A stretch of DNA of 64,000 nt from NCBI GenBank assembly GCA_028714855.1, contig JAQTLP010000001.1, forward strand, positions 1 through 64,000, given 5' to 3'. Both the position numbers and the translations under genes were made by a program. Shown piece by piece: positions 35,786 through 44,309 of the stretch. Every line of letters begins with the position of its first letter. The first letter of the stretch is position 1. The DNA is from Phycisphaerae bacterium (lineage in GTDB: Bacteria; Planctomycetota; Phycisphaerae; Sedimentisphaerales; Anaerobacaceae). The notes under the pieces were generated by a model. It did not search any database. It saw nothing but the letters and a program-made list of their open reading frames with translations, and had not been told where the DNA came from.

Positions 35786-37882
35786 ATGCAATCGTTAAAT
35801 GAAAAACAAAAAGACAAGATTGATTTATCGATGCCGGTGCAGTTCTTAAAAGGCGTCGGGCCGGCGAGAGCGAAGACCTTTGCGCAGCTCGGCGTTAAGA
35901 CGGCCGGCGATTTGCTGGAGTATTTTCCGAGGGACTGGGCTTTTGTATCCGAGCCGATAAAGATAAATCAAATACAGGAAGGGCAGACAGTCACCATAGT
36001 CGGGCAGGTCGAATCGACAGATTACCGGGGCTACCGCAGGCCGCCTATTTTAGAGGCTATACTGGCGGACGAGACAGGCGTGTGCAGGATTGTCTGGTTT
36101 CACGGCGGGTATCTGCGAGACCAGTTAAAACCCGGGGCGATGATGATGGTCTCGGGCAAGGTGAGTTTGTACAAGCATCAGCTGCAAATGACCAATCCAA
36201 AATTTATGATACTCGACGAGGAAGACTCTGTGTCGGCTGAATCTTTCAGCGGCGGGGTGTACCCAGCTTCGGCCGGGTTGAGCAGCAGACAAATCAAGCG
36301 GATAATCACCCCTTTGCTTGATAACATGGATGAATTTGCGCCGGAGTTTTATGAACCGGGTTTTTTAAAAGATACAAACCTAATCGGCAGGAAGGACGCA
36401 TTCCGATGGATACATCAGCCGGGCGATGAGGAGAAACTGGCACAGGCGAAACGCAGGTTAAAATATGATGAGTTGTTTCTGATGCAGGCGGGATTAGCGG
36501 TGCGGCGGTATAAATGGCAGCATTTCGCGACGGCGATGCCGATGAAATGCACAGAGAAAATCGACAGCCGAATCAGGAAACGCTTTCCATTTTTGCTTAC
36601 CGAGGACCAAAACGGCGCGATAACGGAAATCACTGCCGATATGGCGAGACTTCAGCCGATGAACCGCCTTCTGCAGGGTGATGTGGGGTCGGGTAAAACG
36701 GTGGTGGCTCTTTATGCGGCCCTGCTGGCGGTTGCCAATAAGACACAAGCGGCGATTATGGCTCCTACGGAGATTTTGGCCAATCAGCATTTTTTGAGTA
36801 TCGAGAGATATTTAAAGGGCAGCAACGTAAAAAGGGTTTTGATAACGGGAGGGCTAACGGGGAAAGAAAGAAAAGAGATTTTGGAGCGGATAAGCAACGG
36901 CAAGGTAGATATCGTCGTGGGGACAGTGGCGCTGCTGCAGAAGGACATAGAGTTTGCGAAACTGGGACTGGCGGTCATCGATGAGCAGCACAAGTTCGGC
37001 GTTCATCAGCGGCTGCTGCTGCGAAAGCGTTCGACGCCGCATTGCCTTGTTATGACTGCGACGCCTATCCCTCGGACGCTGGCGATGACAGTTTTCGGCG
37101 ACTTGGACGTTTCTATTATAAAACATTCACCGCCGGGCAGAGGTGAGGTCATTACACGCCGGGTCCAGCCTCAGGAAAGGCGGAAGGCATACGAGTTCAT
37201 CCGGGAGCGATTGAAAGCGAAAAAGCAGGCGTATTTTGTTTATCCTCGGATTGCCAATACCGAGGAGAACGCCTTGGTTGCAGCCGCGACCGACGAGTGG
37301 AGAAATCTTTCTCAAAAAGTTTTCCCGGAATTTACGGTAGAGCTTCTGCACGGACGGATGCCATCCGCAAAAAAGCAGCGGATTATGGCGGACTTCAGGA
37401 AAGGCAAAATCAACGCGCTGGTTACGACTATCGTTGTAGAGGTCGGTATGGATGTTCCGAATGCGACGATAATGGTCATCGAGGGGGCCGACAGGTTTGG
37501 TTTGGCGCAGCTGCATCAATTAAGAGGACGCATCGGGAGAGGAGAGTCCAAATCCTATTGTTTTCTTTTTGCCGAGACGGACAGGGAAGCGGCAGAGAGC
37601 AGACTCGAAATAATGACCAGAAGCAACGACGGCTTCGAGATAGCCGAGCACGACTTGCGTCTGCGCGGGCCTGGAGAGCTGTTCAGTACGCGGCAGCACG
37701 GTCTGCCGGATTTGAAAATCGCAAACATCATAGATGATTATGAGCTGTTGACTATGGCGAGGAAAAATGCATTCGAGCTGGCCGCCGAAGACCATGCTTT
37801 GACGAAGCCGGAGCATAAAAATATTCGCCAGGCGCTGCTGGCGAAGTTTGGCGACTCGCTGGGGCTGGCGGATGTGGCTTAA
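35786..37882 (+). CDS. recG: ATP-dependent DNA helicase RecG
   Basis: Superfamily 2 helicase that regresses stalled replication forks and branch-migrates Holliday junctions. The N-terminal wedge (OB-fold) domain occupies the first ~250 residues. Walker A is GDVGSGKT, the DEAD-box-like motif is IDEQHKFG, motif III is [11 protein letters not shown], and the C-terminal motifs include [12 protein letters not shown] and [15 protein letters not shown]. At 698 residues it is normal and uninterrupted. Confidence 0.97.
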   Translation: MQSLNEKQKDKIDLSMPVQFLKGVGPARAKTFAQLGVKTAGDLLEYFPRDWAFVSEPIKINQIQEGQTVTIVGQVESTDYRGYRRPPILEAILADETGVCRIVWFHGGYLRDQLKPGAMMMVSGKVSLYKHQLQMTNPKFMILDEEDSVSAESFSGGVYPASAGLSSRQIKRIITPLLDNMDEFAPEFYEPGFLKDTNLIGRKDAFRWIHQPGDEEKLAQAKRRLKYDELFLMQAGLAVRRYKWQHFATAMPMKCTEKIDSRIRKRFPFLLTEDQNGAITEITADMARLQPMNRLLQGDVGSGKTVVALYAALLAVANKTQAAIMAPTEILANQHFLSIERYLKGSNVKRVLITGGLTGKERKEILERISNGKVDIVVGTVALLQKDIEFAKLGLAVIDEQHKFGVHQRLLLRKRSTPHCLVMTATPIPRTLAMTVFGDLDVSIIKHSPPGRGEVITRRVQPQERRKAYEFIRERLKAKKQAYFVYPRIANTEENALVAAATDEWRNLSQKVFPEFTVELLHGRMPSAKKQRIMADFRKGKINALVTTIVVEVGMDVPNATIMVIEGADRFGLAQLHQLRGRIGRGESKSYCFLFAETDREAAESRLEIMTRSNDGFEIAEHDLRLRGPGELFSTRQHGLPDLKIANIIDDYELLTMARKNAFELAAEDHALTKPEHKNIRQALLAKFGDSLGLADVA

Positions 37883-37943
37883 ACATCGGTGATAATTTAT
37901 TGGAATTTAGCGAAGAAAGAGTGTAAAACACCTGTGTTAATTT

Positions 37944-39728
37944 ATGCAGATGCATTACAAAAACAACCGGCTGGAAAAGGTTTTAATCGGCGTTAACAGT
38001 TTCGCAGCGGCGGCGGTGGCGGCGACGTTTGTATGGCTGTTTGGTTTTGATAAGCCGATATTCCCGGTGAGGATTTTATATGTCGTTCAGGCGACTTTGC
38101 TTTTTGTGTTCGTAATTGAGAAGATTGTTAGGCTGTTTAATTCGGTTTCGAAAAGGGAATTCTGGAGGGCAAACTGGTATGAGGTTCCTCTTCTGCTTGC
38201 GCTCGCGGCAGCAGTTTTGGGGTCAGGTCGCTGGTTTGGAGAGATTGAGCCCTTCATGGTTCGGCGCTGGTCGGTAGGGATTTATCTTGTCTTACAGGTA
38301 GTCATCAAGGTTTGCAGGACCGGTGTCAGGCTTGCTGCATCCGGCAGGAGCCCTGCCCAGACATTAATTGCAAGTTTCCTGATTTTGATAATATCCGGGG
38401 CAGGCCTGCTGATGCTGCCAAAGGCATCCACTGCTGAAAACGTTAGTGCGGTTGATGCTCTATTCACGGCGACCAGCGCAACATGTATTACCGGCCTTGT
38501 CGTAAAGGACATCGGGAAAGATTTTAGTTTGATGGGCAAGGTGGTGATTTTATCGCTAATTCAGCTCGGCGGCCTGGGCATATTAATGTTTGGTGTAATA
38601 TTCGGGCTGTTGCTGGGCCAGGCACTGAGTCTGCGCGAATCAGCAGCGATGCAGGATTTGCTAAGCGCCAGCACGGTCGGCCGGATAAGCAATATGATAA
38701 TTTTTATCTTTATCGCGGCAATAGTTATCGAAGCAGCCGGCGCGGTCGGGCTTTTTTGGATGTGGGATAATATCCCCGGCAAAGTCACCAGTATCCAACA
38801 GCAGTGGTTCTTCAGCATATTTCATTCCATCAGCGCTTTTTGTAATTCCGGCCTTAGCCTGTTCAGTGACAGTTTCGTCAGTTATAATAAGTGCTGGGGC
38901 GTATATGTCATTATTTGTCCGCTTATAATCTTGGGCGGCCTCGGCTTTATTGTTCTTTACGACCTGATTCACATTGCAGCTGACAGAATAAAGAGATTTT
39001 TGGGGAAATTGTTCTACAGACGATATTACCTTCCGAAGGAATCGCCAAAGAGGATGATGCTGCAAACCAAGATTGTTCTTACAGCAACTTTGTTCCTGAT
39101 AGTTTTCGGGATGTTATCTCTGCTTCTATTTGAGCACTATGCCGGTCAGGGCGGGACCACCGCGAACATCGGTGTGCGTGGTGCGTTCTTTCAATCGATA
39201 ACAGCCAGGACCGCCGGTTTTAATACCGTTGATATCAAGGCGCTGGCACCGGCAAGCAAGTGTATCCTGATTTTGCTTATGTTCGTTGGAGGTTCGCCGG
39301 GCGGGACCGCCGGCGGAATCAAGACGGTAACGCTGTGTGTGATAATGATGGCTGCTGTTGCCGTCCTGCGAAGGCGCCAGGAAATTGAGATGTTTAATCG
39401 CTCGATTCGTACGGTTACTGTTTACAGGGCTATTACTGTTACGCTGTTTTTCGTTGCCGTTTTGTTTACAACCGTACTGGCGCTGAGTATTACCGAAAGG
39501 GCAAACAACTTCACTATGCTGGATATTATGTTCGAGACCGGTTCTGCGCTGGGGACCGTCGGTTTGTCAACAGGCATAACACCTTCTTTGACAACCGCAG
39601 GAAAACTGATTATAATAGTTGTGATGTTTTTCGGCAGGTTAGGACCTTTGACGCTGCTGGCAGCGATTGCATTTAACATTAAACCGGTTCGGTATAACTA
39701 TCCGGACGAAGCAATAATTGTCGGATGA
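37944..39728 (+). CDS. Trk/Ktr potassium uptake membrane subunit
   Basis: A 594-residue potassium channel-like transporter. The C-terminal ~450 residues carry the four pore repeats, with filter-type sequences TSATCITGLV, FCNSGLSLF, ARTAGFNTVDI and GTVGLSTGIT, and the GGSPGGTAGGIKT loop. The first ~145 residues form extra membrane segments that precede the core, as in some bacterial TrkH proteins. It is followed 14 bases later by its regulatory partner. Uptake is driven by the membrane potential, sodium or protons; the ion cannot be told. Confidence 0.92.
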   Translation: MQMHYKNNRLEKVLIGVNSFAAAAVAATFVWLFGFDKPIFPVRILYVVQATLLFVFVIEKIVRLFNSVSKREFWRANWYEVPLLLALAAAVLGSGRWFGEIEPFMVRRWSVGIYLVLQVVIKVCRTGVRLAASGRSPAQTLIASFLILIISGAGLLMLPKASTAENVSAVDALFTATSATCITGLVVKDIGKDFSLMGKVVILSLIQLGGLGILMFGVIFGLLLGQALSLRESAAMQDLLSASTVGRISNMIIFIFIAAIVIEAAGAVGLFWMWDNIPGKVTSIQQQWFFSIFHSISAFCNSGLSLFSDSFVSYNKCWGVYVIICPLIILGGLGFIVLYDLIHIAADRIKRFLGKLFYRRYYLPKESPKRMMLQTKIVLTATLFLIVFGMLSLLLFEHYAGQGGTTANIGVRGAFFQSITARTAGFNTVDIKALAPASKCILILLMFVGGSPGGTAGGIKTVTLCVIMMAAVAVLRRRQEIEMFNRSIRTVTVYRAITVTLFFVAVLFTTVLALSITERANNFTMLDIMFETGSALGTVGLSTGITPSLTTAGKLIIIVVMFFGRLGPLTLLAAIAFNIKPVRYNYPDEAIIVG

Positions 39729-39742
39729 ACAGGAGTTAGGAT

Positions 39743-40426
39743 ATGCGATTTGCCGTAATAGGTCTGGGACGGTTCGGACAGAAGCTGGCTACCGCTTTAG
39801 CGTTGAGCGGGGCAGAGGTCATTGCTATTGACAAGAATAGAGAAGTGGTGGAGCTGATTGCAGACCAGGTAGGTCACGCTGTTCGGCTCGACAGCACCGA
39901 TGAGGACGCTCTTAAGGCCCAGGGTATTGATAAGGTTGATGTTGCCGTAATAAGCATAGGTCAGGGCACAGGTCAGGGCTTTGAGGCCGCTATTCTGACT
40001 GTAGTCAACATCAAGCAGATGGGCATTAAGAATATATATGCGCGTGCGGAGACCGCAACTGCCGGTCAAGTCCTGTCCAAGATAGGCGCTACTGAGGTTA
40101 TTTATCCAGAGATTGAGTCGGCCCAGCGATGGGCGTATAAACTTATCGCACCGCACATTGAGGAGAAGATAGATTTTGCACCTGGTTACAGTCTGGCTCG
40201 AATAGAAGCTCCTGCCAGCTTCCACAACAAGAGCCTGCTCGACCTGCAGTTGAGGCAGAAGTACAACGTGAACCTCGTGGCCATAAAACGCGGCGAGCAC
40301 GAATGGGCCAAAAGAGCTAAGGATGAAATAATCAATGTTCCTATGCCCGAGACCATTATCTATGCTGGTGACATCCTGATAATAGCCGGCTCCGATGCCG
40401 ACCTCGCAAAACTGCCGCAGAAGTAA
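39743..40426 (+). CDS. TrkA/KtrA-type potassium regulatory protein
   Basis: A 227-residue cytoplasmic RCK protein that gates the membrane subunit according to bound nucleotide. RCK_N begins FAVIGLGRFGQKLA with the acidic IDKN residue at the end of strand 2; the RCK_C domain covers the last ~80 residues. A single RCK_N plus RCK_C is the KtrA layout rather than the doubled Trk form. AGGAG precedes the ATG. Confidence 0.94.
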   Translation: MRFAVIGLGRFGQKLATALALSGAEVIAIDKNREVVELIADQVGHAVRLDSTDEDALKAQGIDKVDVAVISIGQGTGQGFEAAILTVVNIKQMGIKNIYARAETATAGQVLSKIGATEVIYPEIESAQRWAYKLIAPHIEEKIDFAPGYSLARIEAPASFHNKSLLDLQLRQKYNVNLVAIKRGEHEWAKRAKDEIINVPMPETIIYAGDILIIAGSDADLAKLPQK

Positions 40427-40462
40427 AAACAGCCGAATCTATGGGTTGTATGTTTGTCTTTG

Positions 40463-41446
40463 TCAGATTTTTCGATATTTTCGCAGCAGAACGAGAGCGT
40501 TCTGCATATCCTCGGGCAGAGGGGCTTCGAATTTTACTAATTTTTTGGTTGTTGGGTGCATGAATTCAAGCGTCGAGGCGTGAAGGGCAACCCTGCTTAT
40601 AATCGGTTCCTGCACGGCTGGTTCGCTATCAGCCAATTGCCATGGATAGACAAGCTTGCCGCCGTACATATCATCTGCCACAATCGGATGTTTAATGTGG
40701 GACAGATGAACGCGTATTTGATGCGTTCGACCAGTCTTGGGGGTCAGCTTCAATAGAGAAAAGCCGCGAAAGCTCTCGATGACTTCGTAAAAAGTGACGG
40801 CTTCCTTGCCGGTTTCAGGCCGAACTGCATATTTTTCTCTTATTTTCGGGTTGACGCCAAGCGGCGCATTTATCCTGTCGGCTGTCAAGTCAGGTGTGCC
40901 GTGAACGATAGCGAGGTAGCTTTTCCTGGTCTTGCGCTGTTCGAATTGTTTTGCGATTTTCCACTGAGCGATGTCGTTTTTAGCGACGACCATAACTCCG
41001 GTTGTGTTTTTGTCGAGGCGGTGCACTATGCCCGGGCGGAACTCGCCCAACCCGCTCGACAGCTTATCGGAGTGAAAGACGAGGGCGTTTACCAACGTTC
41101 CGTAAGTGTTGCCGCGGGCGGGGTGAACAATCATATCGTGGGGCTTATTGAGCACGATTATGTCGTCGTCTTCATAAATGATATTCAGCGGGATATCCTG
41201 AGCCAAAATATCTTTGCTCGGCAGCTCAGGCAGGGTCAGCTCGATTATATCTGCGGGGCTTATTTGAAAGCTGGGCTTGACTGGTTTGCCATTGACTTTG
41301 ACGCCGCCTGCTTTGATTATCTCCTGGAGCATAACACGGCTGAAGTTGCTGAACCGTCTGTGGAGGTATTTATCAATGCGTCGTTCTCTGACGGAGTTTC
41401 CAACGTGGAGTGTTAAGCGGCTGCTGTCAGTATTTGCATCCTGCAT
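40463..41446 (-). CDS. rluD: 23S rRNA pseudouridine synthase, RluD-like
   Basis: A 327-residue RluA-family enzyme. The N-terminal S4 RNA-binding domain (RIDKYLHRRFSNFSRVMLQ) leads to the catalytic domain with HRLDKNTTGVMVVAK, where Asp is the nucleophile, and GRTHQIRVHLSHIKHPI at the end. The S4 domain plus RluA core fits RluD, which modifies helix 69 of 23S rRNA; RluC specificity cannot be excluded. It follows the membrane-anchored repeat protein closely on the same strand. Confidence 0.9.
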   Translation of the reverse strand: MQDANTDSSRLTLHVGNSVRERRIDKYLHRRFSNFSRVMLQEIIKAGGVKVNGKPVKPSFQISPADIIELTLPELPSKDILAQDIPLNIIYEDDDIIVLNKPHDMIVHPARGNTYGTLVNALVFHSDKLSSGLGEFRPGIVHRLDKNTTGVMVVAKNDIAQWKIAKQFEQRKTRKSYLAIVHGTPDLTADRINAPLGVNPKIREKYAVRPETGKEAVTFYEVIESFRGFSLLKLTPKTGRTHQIRVHLSHIKHPIVADDMYGGKLVYPWQLADSEPAVQEPIISRVALHASTLEFMHPTTKKLVKFEAPLPEDMQNALVLLRKYRKI

Positions 41447-41461
41447 CTCGCCTGGCTCGTA

Positions 41462-42250
41462 TTATTGTGTTGGCGCATTGAGGTCTTGGGCCTCGAGTGT
41501 GCCACCTTGAGTTTGGATGCCTTCGGGCGATACAAGTTTAATCTCCGGCTGTATAAATTCGACGGGCTGTTTCGGGGCAGGCAAGAAGACCACCTGCTGC
41601 TGGTAATCTAACATCGTAAGCAGCCGCTGCTTTGCCTGGGCGGCGGCGATGGTGCCTTCAAAGTCGGGGTTTGCGGTTATTTCGCTGTAAATTTGCTCTG
41701 CTTGCCCGTAATACCCGAGTTCTTCTTCGCACAATCCCACGCCTAATTTAGCCATCGCCATCAACGAAGGATTAGCCGAAGATTTCTCGATGGCTTTGGT
41801 GTAAGTGTCTTTTGCCCGGTTTATCTGAGCTTCCAGGTCCTGTCTGCTAATGTTGCCGAAGCGGTAGTGCAGTTCCATCCGTCGTGTTTCTGCTTCTTTA
41901 ATCAGCGACAAAGCAGCCATCTGCTCATTTCTTGCATTTTGGGCGATGTTTTGGAGATTATCGGCGGCCTGAATGAGGGCATAAGCAGTATCTATGCCCT
42001 GAGCCTGGGCCTGAATGATTTGAGTTTTGCCCTGCGCTATCTGAGATACGAAGTTTGTAAACTCGAGCTGCTCACGGTTAGCCACTACTCTTTTTTCATA
42101 TACCTTCCAGAAGTATATTCCTGCGGCCACAACGATGATTACCGAAGCGTAAATAATCGTTGTGGCATTTTTCTTCACCCATTGCGGGAAGTTTATTAAC
42201 CACTCGGCTAATTCGTTAGTTTTTAGTTCGTGACGATGTTCGGCCTTCAT
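41462..42250 (-). CDS. membrane-anchored helical-repeat (TPR-like) protein
   Basis: A 262-residue protein with a short cytoplasmic head, one membrane segment around residues 31-50 (TTIIYASVIIVVAAGIYFW) and a long alpha-helical extracytoplasmic part with TPR-like helices (LMAMAKLGVGLCEEELGYYG, QAEQIYSEI). The layout resembles YfgM-type proteins linked to the SecYEG translocon, but the match is of layout only. AGGAAG precedes the ATG and a strong promoter lies upstream. Confidence 0.7.
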   Translation of the reverse strand: MKAEHRHELKTNELAEWLINFPQWVKKNATTIIYASVIIVVAAGIYFWKVYEKRVVANREQLEFTNFVSQIAQGKTQIIQAQAQGIDTAYALIQAADNLQNIAQNARNEQMAALSLIKEAETRRMELHYRFGNISRQDLEAQINRAKDTYTKAIEKSSANPSLMAMAKLGVGLCEEELGYYGQAEQIYSEITANPDFEGTIAAAQAKQRLLTMLDYQQQVVFLPAPKQPVEFIQPEIKLVSPEGIQTQGGTLEAQDLNAPTQ

Positions 42251-42317
42251 TTGTTCTTCCTATCCTGTTCTGAAATAGATTAGCGTCCATAACATTCAAT
42301 TATAGACTCGAGCCGGC

Positions 42318-42346
42318 ATTATAGCAAAAATTGTTTTATCTTGCAA
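42318..42346 (-). promoter_or_regulatory. promoter for the 42250 gene
   Basis: On the minus strand TTGCAA, a 17-base spacer and TATAAT lie about 70 bases before the gene. Confidence 0.6.
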
Positions 42347-42399
42347 TGGCCCTTTCAGGCGACTAAAATTCTAATTAATAATCGATTGAAAGGTCATAA

Positions 42400-44298
42400 A
42401 TGTTCAGAATTTTCGCAAAACCGAAGGCAGGTTTTTTTTTATTTTCCCTGCTGGTTTTGCTCTGTTCATTCTGCTTAGCCAGAGAGCAGCCGGATAAACC
42501 AAAGCCCCAAAACACGGTAGAGGGCTCCTGGGACCCGACAAAATATATAAGCGTCGATGAAATTCGCCCCGGAATGGAGGCGTATTGCCTCACCGTATAT
42601 AAGGGGGCAGAGATAGAAAAGTTCGGCCTGGAGGTTTTGAGCGTAGTCCGCGATGTAGAGCCTGGCAAAGATGCGATTTTGGTCCAGGGGACAGATGAGC
42701 GTTTTATCCACAGCGGTCCGGTGTGGGGCTGCAGCGGCTCGCCGGTTTATATTGACGGGCGCATGGCCGGGGCGCTGGCATACTCGTACTTTTTCAGCAA
42801 GGACCCGCTTTACCGTGTGACACCGATTAGAGAAATTCTCAGGGCCGGATACCAGAGGAATCCGGCGGGCAAGCCTAGGGCGGCAGGAGCTGCAAGGGAT
42901 ATTCGGGAGCCTGCTTTCACATTTGATTTTTCCAGGCCGATTGATTTTGCTGAAATTAACAGGCAGATTACAACCAGCCGTCTTCCGGCAAAAAACAGCC
43001 GCGGCGGCCTGACGTCTTTGGTTTGTCCGCTGGTTACCTCCGGTTTGCCTGCTGAAGTTTGCGAGCAGCTAAACGCCTCAATTGAACCTTTCGGGCTTGC
43101 AGCTGTTTCCGGTGTTTCTGGCGCAGGGACATCAAACGCAGTAAAAAACGTTTGGCAGCCAAACGACGTCAAGTTGGCGCCGGGGGCCTGTCTTGCAGTT
43201 CCGCTTGTAAGCGGTGATATAACAATGGCGGCGATTGGGACGGTAACCGAAGTTTCAGGCGATAAGGTGTATGCTTTTGGACACGGATTTCTCGATATCG
43301 GTGAGATTGATTTGCCGATGGCCACCGGCCAGGTGCATACGATAGCATCGAGCGTGATGCGTTCTTTCAAGTTCGCCAGCCCCATCGAAATTGTCGGCGC
43401 TCTGACGACAGATGAATCGACGACGGTCTGCGGGCGAATCGGCGCACAAGCCAAAACGATACCGTTGGTGATAACGGTGGACCGGTACAATGACGCCAAG
43501 AAGCGGGTGTATAACTGCCGTATCGCTGACAATCAGCTGCTGACTCCGCTGGTGCTTCGCTCGGCTGTGGCCGGTGCGGTCCTTATGGTCGGCAGTTTAC
43601 CGCCGGACCATACGGTTGAGTATAAGGTAGTTATTGACGTAGATGGAACCGCTCCCGTTGTTTTTGAAAACGTCTCAACTGGTGCTGGCTTGGAGGAGAT
43701 ACTGGAAGAAGGCATTGGCTCTGTTACGGTGCTTTTGAACAATCCGTATAAGAAGGTTGACATAAAATCGATTAATTTTGATATTCGCATAGTTCCGAAA
43801 AATGTCACTTCGAGAATATGGTCGGTCAATTTGTCGGCTTCGAGGGTAAAAGCTGGACAGGATCTGGATGTAAGTGTGGTTGTGGAATCTTTCTTGGCAG
43901 AAAAGAAAGAATACCGCCGCACCCTGAAAATACCCCGCGACCTGGCGCCGGGCAAATATGATTTGATTGTATGCGGCGGCCGCGGTTATCAGGAATTTCT
44001 TATGAAAACTGCGCCGTATAAATTTATTCCCCAGAATATGGATACTCTTGTTGAGGCTATGAATAATCTTCTTACTATCGGCAGAGATAAATTGTATTGT
44101 CTCCTGGTACTGCCGGCTGCCGGTATTGCGGTAGAGGGGGCCGAGCTTCCTGATTTGCCGGCCACTAAGGTATTGCTCATGCAGGATGTCAAAAGGACAT
44201 TGAGAAGCCAGCCGCACCCGCGCTGGCTCGAAGAGAGTTTGGCGACAGGCACAGTTATTATCGATGAAAAAGTTATGCAGATAACGGTGGAAGAATAA
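42400..44298 (+). CDS. SpoIVB-like S55 family secreted protease
   Basis: A 632-residue exported protein. Signal peptide in residues 1-27 (FFLFSLLVLLCSFCLA); then the S55 peptidase domain: IRPGMEAYCLTVYKG, the serine motif GCSGSPVY near residue 113 and the histidine in AFGHGFLDIG near residue 292. The last ~300 residues are a beta-rich region without a known name. Relatives include the sporulation signalling protease SpoIVB, but this organism type does not sporulate, so the role differs. The next gene follows 11 bases later. Confidence 0.82.
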   Translation: MFRIFAKPKAGFFLFSLLVLLCSFCLAREQPDKPKPQNTVEGSWDPTKYISVDEIRPGMEAYCLTVYKGAEIEKFGLEVLSVVRDVEPGKDAILVQGTDERFIHSGPVWGCSGSPVYIDGRMAGALAYSYFFSKDPLYRVTPIREILRAGYQRNPAGKPRAAGAARDIREPAFTFDFSRPIDFAEINRQITTSRLPAKNSRGGLTSLVCPLVTSGLPAEVCEQLNASIEPFGLAAVSGVSGAGTSNAVKNVWQPNDVKLAPGACLAVPLVSGDITMAAIGTVTEVSGDKVYAFGHGFLDIGEIDLPMATGQVHTIASSVMRSFKFASPIEIVGALTTDESTTVCGRIGAQAKTIPLVITVDRYNDAKKRVYNCRIADNQLLTPLVLRSAVAGAVLMVGSLPPDHTVEYKVVIDVDGTAPVVFENVSTGAGLEEILEEGIGSVTVLLNNPYKKVDIKSINFDIRIVPKNVTSRIWSVNLSASRVKAGQDLDVSVVVESFLAEKKEYRRTLKIPRDLAPGKYDLIVCGGRGYQEFLMKTAPYKFIPQNMDTLVEAMNNLLTIGRDKLYCLLVLPAAGIAVEGAELPDLPATKVLLMQDVKRTLRSQPHPRWLEESLATGTVIIDEKVMQITVEE

Positions 44299-44309
44299 TA
44301 GGAGTGAAG